Shown here piece by piece: positions 38,115 through 45,829 of a stretch of DNA of 64,000 nucleotides. The first letter of the stretch is position 1. Every line of letters begins with the position of its first letter. The stretch comes from Roseiarcus sp963787135. Its GTDB lineage: Bacteria > Pseudomonadota > Alphaproteobacteria > Rhizobiales > Beijerinckiaceae. Both the position numbers and the translations under genes were made by a program. The notes under the pieces were generated by a model. The model saw only the letters and a list, made by a program, of their open reading frames with translations, made no database searches and was not told where the DNA came from. Location: NCBI GenBank assembly GCA_963787135.1, contig CAWBBW010000009.1:62001-126000 (forward strand), written 5' to 3'.

Positions 38115-38671
38115 GCCAGGCGCCGGGCCGCGTCGTCACCCCGCTCGAGGGCGTCCCCTTTGCCGGATGGGACGCGAATAAGCCGATTGAGGCGCCGTTG
38201 GCGCTGCACGCCTGCGCGGTGAAGCCCGAGTGGACCGACTACAACGGCCACATGAGCGAGAGCGCCTATCTGATCGCCTTCGGCGATTCGTCGGACGCCT
38301 TTTTCCGTTTCATCGGCATCGACGAAGCCTATCGCGCCAACGGCTTCTCGCTCTATACGATCGATACCCGCATCCGCAATCTTGCTGAACTCAGCGTCGG
38401 GGAGCCGCTCCGCCTCACTCTGCAGCTCATCGACCTCGACGCCAAGCGCCTGCATATTTTTCATCGCATGACGCATCGCGGCACAGAGGCCGAAGTCGCG
38501 GTCGCCGAGCAGGTGCTCGCCCATGTCGATACGCGCGCGCGCCGCTCGGCGCCTTTCCCGGTCGCGCTCCACGACCGGCTGGCGGCGGTCCGCGCCGCGC
38601 ATTCCGGTCTAACGCTGCATCCGATGATCGGCGCGCCATTCGGCATCACGCCGCGGAGGGACGCGCGATGA
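38111..38671 (+). CDS. Hotdog-fold acyl-CoA thioesterase (carnitine operon, first copy)
   Basis: A 186-residue protein. The 4HBT-type signature VKPEWTDYNGHMSESAYLIAFGD has the catalytic-region Asp/Asn-Gly-His. SLYTIDTRIRNLAELSVGEPL and HRMTHRGTEAEVAVAEQVLAHVD complete the fold. It starts at the ATGA overlap with cdhC and itself overlaps the next gene by 4 bp. In this operon such enzymes would hydrolyse betainyl-CoA to glycine betaine or carnitinyl-CoA to carnitine. A second thioesterase at 43814 could take the other role; which does which cannot be told from sequence. Confidence 0.88.
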   Translation: MSQAPGRVVTPLEGVPFAGWDANKPIEAPLALHACAVKPEWTDYNGHMSESAYLIAFGDSSDAFFRFIGIDEAYRANGFSLYTIDTRIRNLAELSVGEPLRLTLQLIDLDAKRLHIFHRMTHRGTEAEVAVAEQVLAHVDTRARRSAPFPVALHDRLAAVRAAHSGLTLHPMIGAPFGITPRRDAR

Positions 38672-39828
38672 GCTTTCCTCTGGCGCCGGAACAGGTGATG
38701 CTGGTCGAGAGCGTGCGGGCCTTTGTCGAAAAGGAGCTCTATCCGCATGAGGACCTTGTCGAGAAGCTCGATGACGTCCCGGAAGAGCTGGCGCGCGATA
38801 TTCAGATGAAGGCGCTGAAGGCCGGCTTCTATGCCGCAAACATGCCGGCGGAACACGGCGGCGGCGGCCTCGATGCGCTGTCGCTCGCGCTGATGGAGCG
38901 CGAGCTCGGACGCGCGGGTTACGCGCTGCAGATGTGCGTCTGTCGCCCGTCGAACATCCTCCAGGGCTGCGAAGGCGAGCAGATCGAGCGCTATCTGATC
39001 CCGACCATCAAGGGCGAACGCCATGACTGCCTGGCGATGACCGAGCCCGGCGCCGGTTCCGACGTGCGCTCGATGAAGACAAGGGCCGAGCGCAAGGGGG
39101 ACGGCTATATCATCAACGGAGCGAAGCATTTCATCAGCCACGCGGACAAGGCCGACTTCGTGATCCTCTTTGCGGCGACCCGGATCGAAGAGAGCGCCGG
39201 ACGACGCAGAGCGGAGATCTCGGCTTTCCTCATCGACGTCGGCGCGCCGGGATTTACGGTCAGCCGCGGAGCCTCATGCGTCTCCAACCGCGGCTATCAT
39301 CAGTGCGAACTCTATTTCGACGATTGCTTCGTGCATGGGTCCCAACTGCTCGGCGTCGAGGGACGAGGTTTCGATCTGATGAACGAGTGGCTCGGCGCAA
39401 CGCGGCTGAACGTGGCCGCAACCTCGGTCGGCCGCGCCCGGCGTGTGCTGGAAAGCGCGCTCGACTGGGCCTCGACCCGCACTCAGTTCGGCGAGAAGAT
39501 CGGGCGCTTCCAGGGCGTCTCGTTCCAGCTCGCCGATATGGCGACCGAAATCGAGGCCTCCGATCTCCTGACGCTCAGCGCCGCCCACAAGGTCGACCAG
39601 GGAACGGCGCGCGACCAGGACTTCGCCATGGCCAAGCTGTTTGCTTCCGAGACACTCGCCCGCGTCACTGACCGCGCGCTGCAAATCTACGGCGGCATGG
39701 GTCTCATGACCTCGATGCCGCTCGAGCGCTGGTGGCGCGACGCGCGGGTCGATCGCATCTGGGACGGCACCAGCGAAATCCAGCGCCACATCATTTCGCG
39801 CGCGCTCCTGCGCCCTCGCGGCTGTTGA
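38668..39828 (+). CDS. Acyl-CoA dehydrogenase, probable gamma-butyrobetainyl-CoA dehydrogenase
   Basis: A 386-residue flavoprotein. MTEPGAGSDVRSMKTRAER and INGAKHFISHADKADFVIL are the FAD-side signatures. The C-terminal domain has RTQFGEKIGRFQGVSFQLAD, then RALQIYGGMGLMTSMPLERW, then RVDRIWDGTSEIQRHIIS. It is clearly an acyl-CoA dehydrogenase, though not close to E. coli CaiA by eye. Because the operon also encodes a CoA ligase and a CaiD-like hydratase, the most economical role is oxidation of gamma-butyrobetainyl-CoA to crotonobetainyl-CoA. Start overlaps the thioesterase stop by 4 bp. Confidence 0.87.
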   Translation: MSFPLAPEQVMLVESVRAFVEKELYPHEDLVEKLDDVPEELARDIQMKALKAGFYAANMPAEHGGGGLDALSLALMERELGRAGYALQMCVCRPSNILQGCEGEQIERYLIPTIKGERHDCLAMTEPGAGSDVRSMKTRAERKGDGYIINGAKHFISHADKADFVILFAATRIEESAGRRRAEISAFLIDVGAPGFTVSRGASCVSNRGYHQCELYFDDCFVHGSQLLGVEGRGFDLMNEWLGATRLNVAATSVGRARRVLESALDWASTRTQFGEKIGRFQGVSFQLADMATEIEASDLLTLSAAHKVDQGTARDQDFAMAKLFASETLARVTDRALQIYGGMGLMTSMPLERWWRDARVDRIWDGTSEIQRHIISRALLRPRGC

Positions 39829-39833
39829 GCGGA

Positions 39834-41915
39834 ATGAGCGACCCATTGGAAGCTCCCTCCCGACTTGCACGTCTGCTTAAGCCCCGCTCGATCGCCGTCG
39901 TCGGCGGGCAGGAAGCCGAGGAGGTCGTGCGGCAATGCGACCGCATCGGCTTTTCCGGCGACATCTGGCCGGTCAATCCGCGTCGCGCAGAGATCGCCGG
40001 CCGAGCCTGCTTTGCCTCGGTCGCGGAGCTTCCCGGTGCGCCCGACGCGGGATTCGTTGCTGTGCCGCGAGAGGCGGCGATCGCGGCCGTCGCCGACCTC
40101 GCCGCGCGCGGCGCGAGCGGCGCGGTCGTTTACGCGAGCGGCTTTTCCGAGGCCGGCGGTGAAGGGGCGGCGCTCGAGCGCAAGCTCGTCGCCGCCAGCG
40201 GGGACATGGCGCTGATCGGCCCCAACTGCTACGGCGCGCTCAATTATCTCGACGGCGTCGCGCTATGGCCCGATCAGCATGGCGGCAAGCGGGTCGAGCG
40301 CGGCGTCGCGCTTATTCTTCAGTCGGGCAATATCGCCGTCAATCTCACCATGCAGGCACGCGGACTTGCCGTGGCCTATGTCGTCGCCGTCGGCAACAAG
40401 GCCAAGGGCGACTTTGCCGACTATGTCGAAGCGCTTCTCGACGACGAGCGCGTGACCGCGATCGGGCTCCACATCGAGGGGCTCAACGACGCCGACGCTC
40501 TCGATCGAGCCGCACGCCGCGCGCGCAAACTCTTGAAGCCGATCGTCGCGATCAAGAGCGGGCGCACCGAAGCGGGCGCGGCGCTGACGTTGTCGCATAC
40601 GGCCTCGCTCGCCGGCGCCGATGCGCTCTACGATGCGTTCTTTGCCCGGCTCGGCATCGCCCAAGCGCCCGACCTCTCGACATTCCTGGAGACGCTGAAG
40701 CTGTTCCATGTCTGCGGGCCGCTCAGGGGCCGGCGGATTTCCTCGATGAGCTGTTCCGGCGGCGAAGCGTCGCTGATGGCCGACCTCACGCACGCGTATG
40801 GGCTGACGACGCCCGAATTGCCGGGAAGTGCGCGCGAGGCGCTCGCCGCCGCGCTCGGGCCGAAAGTGGCGCTCGGCAATCCGCTCGACTACCACACTTA
40901 TGTGTGGGGCGAATTCGAGCCGACGCGCGCCGTATTTTCCGCCATGCTCTCGGCCGGCTACGACATGAACGCGCTCGTGCTCGATTTTCCGCGCGCCGAT
41001 CGATGCGACTCCTCGGACTGGAAGACAACGCTCGCGGCGTTCGAGGCGGCGCGGAAGGCGACCGCCGCGCCCGCGGCAGTCGTCGCCTCGTTGCCCGAGA
41101 CGATGCCCGAGGCGGTCGCCGAACGGCTCGTGGGCGAGGGCATCGTTCCGTTCAACGGAATGATCGAGGCGCTGACGGCGATGCGCCTCGCAGCCGAGGT
41201 CGGCGAGGCCTGGACGAGACCGGCGGGCGCGCCGCCGCATCCCGACGCCCGGACAAGGACGACAGGGTCAGCGCTGATGCTCGACGAGGCTAAGGCCAAG
41301 GCTGCGCTGGCGCGCTTCGGCCTCGCCGTTCCCGCATTTCGCGTCGCTCGGATCGCCGAGGCGGCGCGAGCGACGGACGATCTGGGCTTTCCTGTCGTCG
41401 TCAAAGCGCTGTCGGCCGCGCTTGGTCACAAAACCGATGTCGGCGGCGTACGGCTCAACCTCCGCGATGCGGAGGCGGTCGGGCAGGCGGCGGCGGGAAT
41501 GGCGCATTTGAGCGAGCATGTCCTGATCGAGCTGATGATGGAGGGGGCGCTCGTTGAACTGATTGTCGGCGTAACGCGGGATGCGCTGTTCGGCCTTGCG
41601 CTCACCGTCGGCGCCGGCGGCGTGTTGGCCGATCTCCTCGACGATCATGCGACGCTGCTCCTGCCGGCGAGCAGGGAAGAGATCGAAGCGGCCCTGCGAT
41701 CGCTGAAGGTCGCCAGGCTGATCGACGGCTATCGGGGCGGGAAGCCTGGCGATTGGCCGGCGCTGATAGCATCGGTCGAATCGATCGCGCGCTACGCCGA
41801 GGCGCATCGCGACACATTGATCGAGCTTGACGTCAATCCATTGTTGGTCTTTGCGGCGGGATCAGGGGCCGTCGCCGTCGACGCGCTGATCCGTCTCAGC
41901 GAGGAGGGTCTCTAA
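39834..41915 (+). CDS. Acyl-CoA synthetase, ADP-forming (acetate-CoA ligase family)
   Basis: A 693-residue fusion of the usual two subunits of NDP-forming acyl-CoA synthetases. The N-terminal CoA-binding Rossmann domain begins LLKPRSIAVVGGQE. Succinyl-CoA-ligase-like domains follow, with GPNCYGALNYLDG and ILQSGNIAVNLTMQ. The catalytic-His region is IKSGRTEAGAALTLSHTASLAG. The C-terminal ATP-grasp half starts MLDEAKAKAALARFGL and has VVKALSAALGHKTDVGGVRL and LIELDVNPLLVF. The ATG at 39834 is 5 bp after the dehydrogenase stop. It would charge gamma-butyrobetaine or a related acid with CoA, replacing the CaiB/CaiC proteins of enterobacteria. Substrate inferred. Confidence 0.88.
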   Translation: MSDPLEAPSRLARLLKPRSIAVVGGQEAEEVVRQCDRIGFSGDIWPVNPRRAEIAGRACFASVAELPGAPDAGFVAVPREAAIAAVADLAARGASGAVVYASGFSEAGGEGAALERKLVAASGDMALIGPNCYGALNYLDGVALWPDQHGGKRVERGVALILQSGNIAVNLTMQARGLAVAYVVAVGNKAKGDFADYVEALLDDERVTAIGLHIEGLNDADALDRAARRARKLLKPIVAIKSGRTEAGAALTLSHTASLAGADALYDAFFARLGIAQAPDLSTFLETLKLFHVCGPLRGRRISSMSCSGGEASLMADLTHAYGLTTPELPGSAREALAAALGPKVALGNPLDYHTYVWGEFEPTRAVFSAMLSAGYDMNALVLDFPRADRCDSSDWKTTLAAFEAARKATAAPAAVVASLPETMPEAVAERLVGEGIVPFNGMIEALTAMRLAAEVGEAWTRPAGAPPHPDARTRTTGSALMLDEAKAKAALARFGLAVPAFRVARIAEAARATDDLGFPVVVKALSAALGHKTDVGGVRLNLRDAEAVGQAAAGMAHLSEHVLIELMMEGALVELIVGVTRDALFGLALTVGAGGVLADLLDDHATLLLPASREEIEAALRSLKVARLIDGYRGGKPGDWPALIASVESIARYAEAHRDTLIELDVNPLLVFAAGSGAVAVDALIRLSEEGL

Positions 41916-41916
41916 A

Positions 41917-42702
41917 ATGACATCGCCCGTTCGCGTCGTCCGGCGCGGAGCAATCGTCGAGGTGACGCTCGACCGGCCCAAGGCCAACGCGATCGACGCG
42001 GCGACGAGCCGCGCGCTCTACCTCGCATTCCGCGCCTTTCACGACGATCCGGAGGCGCGCATCGCCATCCTGACCGGCGCCGGCGACCGGTTCTTTTGCG
42101 CCGGCTGGGATTTGAAGGCCGCGGCGGAAGGGGAGGGCGCGGGCGCCGATCATGGGCCCGGCGGTTTCGCCGGCCTCACCGAGTATTTCGATCTCGACAA
42201 GCCGGTCATCGCGGCGGTCAATGGCCTAGCCTTCGGCGGCGGATTCGAGCTCGTGCTCGCCTGCGATCTCGTCGTCGCGGCCGAGCGCGCGGCTTTCGCG
42301 CTGCCTGAGGCCGGCCTCGGCATCATTCCCGATGCGGGCGGCGTGCAGCGCTTGCCGCGCCGCCTGCCGCGCGCGCTCGCGATGGAGCTGCTGCTGACTG
42401 GCCGGCGGGTCGAAGCCGAGGAGGCTCTTTCGCGCGGCCTCGTCAACCGGCTCGCTCCGCTCGGCGCGCTGATGACCGCCGCCCGCGAACTCGCTGCGAC
42501 CATCGCCGCGAAGGCGCCTTTGGCGACGCGCGCGGTCAAGGCCACGGTAAACGCGGGCGAGGGCCGCTCGGTGGCCGAGATCTACGCGTCCATGCGCGGC
42601 GGCAAGGTTCCGCTCTATGACGCGATGCGGGCCTCCGAAGACGCCCGCGAGGGACCGCTGGCCTTTGTAGAGAAGCGCACGCCCGTGTGGAAGGGGCGGT
42701 AG
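41917..42702 (+). CDS. caiD: Carnitinyl-CoA dehydratase / crotonobetainyl-CoA hydratase (CaiD-like)
   Basis: A 261-residue crotonase that matches E. coli CaiD from end to end as I recall that sequence. Shared blocks are TLDRPKANAIDA, FCAGWDLKAAAEGEG, GPGGFAGLTEYFDLDKPVIA, GLAFGGGFELVLA, and FALPEAGLGIIPDAGGV with TGRRVEAEEAL. The shared ending is EGPLAFVEKRTPVWKGR. It interconverts crotonobetainyl-CoA and L-carnitinyl-CoA. The family match is strong evidence that this operon handles carnitine-type compounds. The start is 1 bp after the ligase stop. Confidence 0.9.
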   Translation: MTSPVRVVRRGAIVEVTLDRPKANAIDAATSRALYLAFRAFHDDPEARIAILTGAGDRFFCAGWDLKAAAEGEGAGADHGPGGFAGLTEYFDLDKPVIAAVNGLAFGGGFELVLACDLVVAAERAAFALPEAGLGIIPDAGGVQRLPRRLPRALAMELLLTGRRVEAEEALSRGLVNRLAPLGALMTAARELAATIAAKAPLATRAVKATVNAGEGRSVAEIYASMRGGKVPLYDAMRASEDAREGPLAFVEKRTPVWKGR

Positions 42703-42730
42703 CGGATGTTGCGCCGGACGGCTCCGTCGT

Positions 42731-42781
42731 TGTAGCCGCGATCGTTGATCGCGGCCGACGCGGTCAGCGACCGCATCTACA
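42731..42781. repeat. REP-type double hairpin between caiD and cdhA
   Basis: TGTAG (42731-42735) and CTACA (42777-42781) bracket two perfect small hairpins. CCGCGATC-GTT-GATCGCGG spans 42736-42754 and GCGGTC-AGC-GACCGC spans 42760-42774. The layout is that of dispersed REP/BIME-like elements. It is the only gap above a few bases in the operon and may tune mRNA stability or expression of the downstream genes. Confidence 0.8.
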
Positions 42782-42833
42782 GGTACCCAACCGACCCGGC
42801 GCCTCCTATCGTGTCCAACTTCGGGAGAGTGAA

Positions 42834-43793
42834 TTGGCAAAGCCAGTCGAGCGGGTCGCCGTCATCGGCGCGGGCGTGATCGGGTCGGGGTGGGCCGCCC
42901 GTTTTCTCGGCGGCGGGCTCGACGTCGCCGCCTGGGATCCGTCGCCGGACGCCGCCGGCAAAGCGCGCGCTTCGATCGACGTCGCCTGGGCGGCGATGAC
43001 CCGCCGGGGCGTTGCGCCTGGCGCGAGCCCGGCGCGCCTCGCCTTCTGCGACACGATCGAGGATTGCGTCGCCGGCACCAACTTCGTCCAGGAAAACGCG
43101 CCCGAACGCGAGGCTCTGAAACAGGACCTGCTCGCCCGCATCGATGCCGCCAATCCCGACGCCATCATCGCCTCGTCCACGTCGGGCCTGCTGCCGACGA
43201 TCCTCTCGGCGAAGATGAAGCGGCCGGAGCGGATGCTGGTCGGGCACCCGTTCAATCCCGTCTATCTCCTGCCTCTGGTCGAGCTGGTCGGCGGCCAAAA
43301 GACAACACAGGCGACGATCGATGACGCAGGCGCGTTCTACAAATCGGTCGGCATGCGGCCGCTGCCGCTGCGCCGCGAGATTGAAGGCTTCGTTGCCGAC
43401 CGTCTGATGGAGGCGCTGTGGCGCGAAGCGCTCTGGCTCGTCAATGACGACGTCGCGACGACAGAGGAGATTGACGCCGCCGTCGTTTACGGCTGCGGCC
43501 TGCGCTGGTCGCTGATGGGCACGTTTTTGACGTTCCATCTCGCCGGCGGCGAGGGCGGGATGCGCCACATGCTGCACCAGTTCGGGCCGGCGCTGAAACT
43601 CCCCTGGACCAAGCTCGTTTCGCCCGAATTGACCGAAGAGCTGATCGATAAAGTGGCTGACGGCTGCGAGGCCCAGGCGGCGGGCCGGTCAATCAAGGAG
43701 CTCGAGACGCGGCGCGACGATTTTCTTGTGGAGTTGCTCGCGCTGGTGCAGAAATACTGGCCCGAAGCGGAAGGCCGGCCCGGCCGGCCATGA
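42834..43793 (+). CDS. cdhA: L-carnitine dehydrogenase (carnitine 3-dehydrogenase)
   Basis: A 319-residue NAD-dependent dehydrogenase of the 3-hydroxyacyl-CoA dehydrogenase superfamily. The Rossmann motif is VAVIGAGVIGSGWAARFL. FVQENAPEREALKQDLLARI, SSTSGLLPTIL, GHPFNPVYLLPLVELVGG and EALWREALWLVNDDVATTEE match carnitine 3-dehydrogenases. GLRWSLMGTFLTFHLAGGEG is the C-terminal substrate region. The TTG at 42834, with GGGAGAG just upstream, gives the family N-terminus. The longer frame from 42687 would translate through the REP hairpins. It oxidises L-carnitine to 3-dehydrocarnitine. Some alphaproteobacterial homologues carry a fused thioesterase; here the thioesterase is a separate adjacent gene. 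Confidence 0.92.
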   Translation: MAKPVERVAVIGAGVIGSGWAARFLGGGLDVAAWDPSPDAAGKARASIDVAWAAMTRRGVAPGASPARLAFCDTIEDCVAGTNFVQENAPEREALKQDLLARIDAANPDAIIASSTSGLLPTILSAKMKRPERMLVGHPFNPVYLLPLVELVGGQKTTQATIDDAGAFYKSVGMRPLPLRREIEGFVADRLMEALWREALWLVNDDVATTEEIDAAVVYGCGLRWSLMGTFLTFHLAGGEGGMRHMLHQFGPALKLPWTKLVSPELTEELIDKVADGCEAQAAGRSIKELETRRDDFLVELLALVQKYWPEAEGRPGRP

Positions 43794-43813
43794 ATGACTC
43801 AGGAGGAGACGCG

Positions 43814-44302
43814 ATGCGCCACGACTCCGTGCTTCCGGTGCTTGGGACGGCCGTTATAGGCGAATGGGTCGACTACAACGGCCACATGAACGACGCGGCC
43901 TATGCCATCGTGTTCAGCCGCTCGGTCGACGCGCTGATGGACCGGATCGGCCTCGATTCGGCCGCCCGCAAGCGAACCGGCCAGTCTTTGTTCACGCTGC
44001 AGATGATGTTGCACTATTTCAAGGAGGCGAAGGAGGGCGATGCGCTCGCCGTCTCCTGTCACCTGCTCGAGCACGACGACAAGCGCATGCGGGTGTGGCT
44101 CGTCATGACGGGCGCTGGCGGCGAGCGCCTCGCGGCGTCCGAGCAGCTGCTGCTCTCGGTCGCGCAGACTGAGGAGGGACCCCGCGCCGCGCCCTGGAGT
44201 TTCGAGTCCCACGCCGCGCTCGAAGCCCTCGCAAAGGTCCAGGCCGCGTTGCCCCATCCGCCCGAGGCGGGCGCAGGCGTGGCGCTGAAGCGAAAGCCGT
44301 GA
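43814..44302 (+). CDS. Hotdog-fold acyl-CoA thioesterase (carnitine operon, second copy)
   Basis: A 162-residue thioesterase with IGEWVDYNGHMNDAAYAIVF and QSLFTLQMMLHYFKEAKEGD, like the thioesterase domain found with carnitine dehydrogenases. A perfect AGGAGG (43801-43806) sits 7 bases before the ATG at 43814, which is chosen. The ATG at 43790 overlaps the cdhA stop and adds eight residues without its own ribosome site. It most likely hydrolyses betainyl-CoA to glycine betaine (CdhB role), or carnitinyl-CoA to carnitine. It is the last gene of the operon. Confidence 0.88.
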   Translation: MRHDSVLPVLGTAVIGEWVDYNGHMNDAAYAIVFSRSVDALMDRIGLDSAARKRTGQSLFTLQMMLHYFKEAKEGDALAVSCHLLEHDDKRMRVWLVMTGAGGERLAASEQLLLSVAQTEEGPRAAPWSFESHAALEALAKVQAALPHPPEAGAGVALKRKP

Positions 44303-44414
44303 CGGGCTGACCGCTTCCCGATCGCCGCTGGAGATTTGACCATCCGGCCAAATTCGTGCGGGACTACGAGGGTAGACAGTCCATTTGCGAGGGCTGGGGA
44401 ACGGGGAGCGCACA

Positions 44415-45276
44415 ATGTCGACGGCTTTGGTCACGGGAACAAGCAGCGGCATCGGCCTTGCCACTGCGGTGTCGCTTGCGCGGGCGGGACACGTCGTCGC
44501 CGCGACGATGCGCAATCTCGACCGCGCGGGGGACTTGCGCAAGATCGCCGCCGACGAGCAACTCCCCATCGACATAGCCGCGCTCGACGTCGACGACGAC
44601 GCCTCGGTTCGTGAAGCCTTCGCGACCATCGCGGCGCGCCACGGTCCAATCGACGTCCTCGTCAACAACGCCGGCGTTCCGGGCGGCGGCGCGATCGAGG
44701 AGACGCCGGTCGAGTCCTTTCGCGAGGTGATGGAAACCAATTACTTCGGCGCGCTACGCTGCATGAAGGAAGTGGTTCCCGGAATGCGCCAGCGCCGGCG
44801 CGGAACCATCGTCAACGTCACCTCGGTCGCGGGTCGCACCGCGACGGCGCCAATGGCGAGCTACGCCGCATCGAAATGGGCGCTCGAAGCGCTGAGCGAG
44901 TGCCTCGCCCAGGAAATGCGTGCCTTCAACGTGCGCGTCGCGATCGTCGAGCCCGGCGTCATCGCAACTCCGATATTCGGCAAGGGCCGGTCCTCGGCGC
45001 CCGATAGTCCCTACCCGCACGGGCGGCGGCTCAGGGCCCTGTTCGCCGCCGCGGCTCGCCAATCCGACCCCGCCATCTCTCGTCGGCGACCTCATCCGCG
45101 ACATCGTCAACGGCGGCAGCTGGCAGCTTCGCTATCCGGCGGGACCGGACGCGGCGCCGATGATGAAGGGACGGGCGATGAAGAGCGACGAACAGGTCGT
45201 CGAGGAAGCCGGCGCAAGCGACGAGGCCTTCCTTGCGCGAATGAAGCGCGATTTCGGGCTCGACCTTAAGCTGTGA
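44415..45276 (+). CDS. Short-chain dehydrogenase/reductase, with one frameshift
   Basis: About 286 residues if a single shift in the CCCC run near 45078 is corrected. The cofactor motif is ALVTGTSSGIGLATAVSLARAG, written as TGTSSGIG within residues 5-20. NNAG is in DVLVNNAGVPGG, the catalytic Ser in VNVTSVAGRTA, and YxxxK in YAASKWALEAL. The C-terminus resumes in the next frame as SLVGDLIRDIVNGGSWQLRY and ends FGLDLKL at 45276. It is a classical SDR with unknown substrate. It follows the carnitine operon by 112 bp and may have its own promoter. Confidence 0.85.
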
Positions 45277-45331
45277 GGCCCACGGCGACCTTTGGCTGCC
45301 CGTGATCTCTACCCCTTGCAATCGTTCTCCC

Positions 45332-45361
45332 ACCATCCATATACCATCCACACGGATGGTA
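45332..45361. promoter_or_regulatory. Probable operator of the RHH regulator
   Basis: TACCATCC-ACAC-GGATGGTA (45342-45361) is a perfect 8-bp inverted repeat. A further direct half-site ACCATCC lies at 45332-45338, 11 bp from the next copy. It ends 11 bp before the start codon of the ribbon-helix-helix gene. That is where an autorepressor of this family would bind. Confidence 0.65.
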
Positions 45362-45372
45362 GAGGTAGAGCG

Positions 45373-45792
45373 ATGGCGGGAGAGATTCACCGGCTGCGGG
45401 AGAGGCCAGGCGAGAGCGAGAAAATCACCATCAATCTCGGCTTCGTCGACCTTGGGCACATCGATCTTCTGGTGCGCGAAGGCTTCTATTCCAACCGCAC
45501 CGACTTCATCCGGACGGCGATCCGCAACCAGCTCGCCGCCCATGCGGATGCGGTCAGACAGTCGATCGTGCGCAACACGCTCGAGCTCGGCCTCAGGCGC
45601 TTCAGTCGCGGGGAACTGGAGGCGGCGAAGGCGAAAGGGGAACGGCTTCGCATCCAAGTCGTTGGGCTTGCGACGATTGACGACGACGTGACCCCCGAGC
45701 TCGCGGCTTCGACCATCGAATCCATCACCGTGCTCGGAGCTCTCCACGCCAGCAAGGACGTCAAGACCGCGCTCGCCGATCGCATCGGGTGA
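45373..45792 (+). CDS. Ribbon-helix-helix (CopG-type) transcriptional regulator
   Basis: A 139-residue protein. The N-terminal RHH DNA-binding domain is EKITINLGFVDLGHIDLLVR, then EGFYSNRTDFIRTAIRNQL (about residues 15-55). A C-terminal region of unknown fold follows (RIQVVGLATIDDDVTPELA, STIESITVLGALHASKD). The ATG at 45373 places the beta-strand at the usual position; a longer frame from 45292 would translate through the operator. It precedes the PHB-depolymerase-type esterase by 37 bp on the same strand and probably controls it together with itself. Confidence 0.85.
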   Translation: MAGEIHRLRERPGESEKITINLGFVDLGHIDLLVREGFYSNRTDFIRTAIRNQLAAHADAVRQSIVRNTLELGLRRFSRGELEAAKAKGERLRIQVVGLATIDDDVTPELAASTIESITVLGALHASKDVKTALADRIG

Positions 45793-45829
45793 TCAAAACG
45801 CGCCGCATTCAGCAACAAGGAATCCAGCA

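Noticed and set aside
40263..41293. Long frames on both strands inside the ADP-forming ligase gene
   Set aside because: The ligase frame carries CoA-binding, His-loop and ATP-grasp signatures; the others do not.
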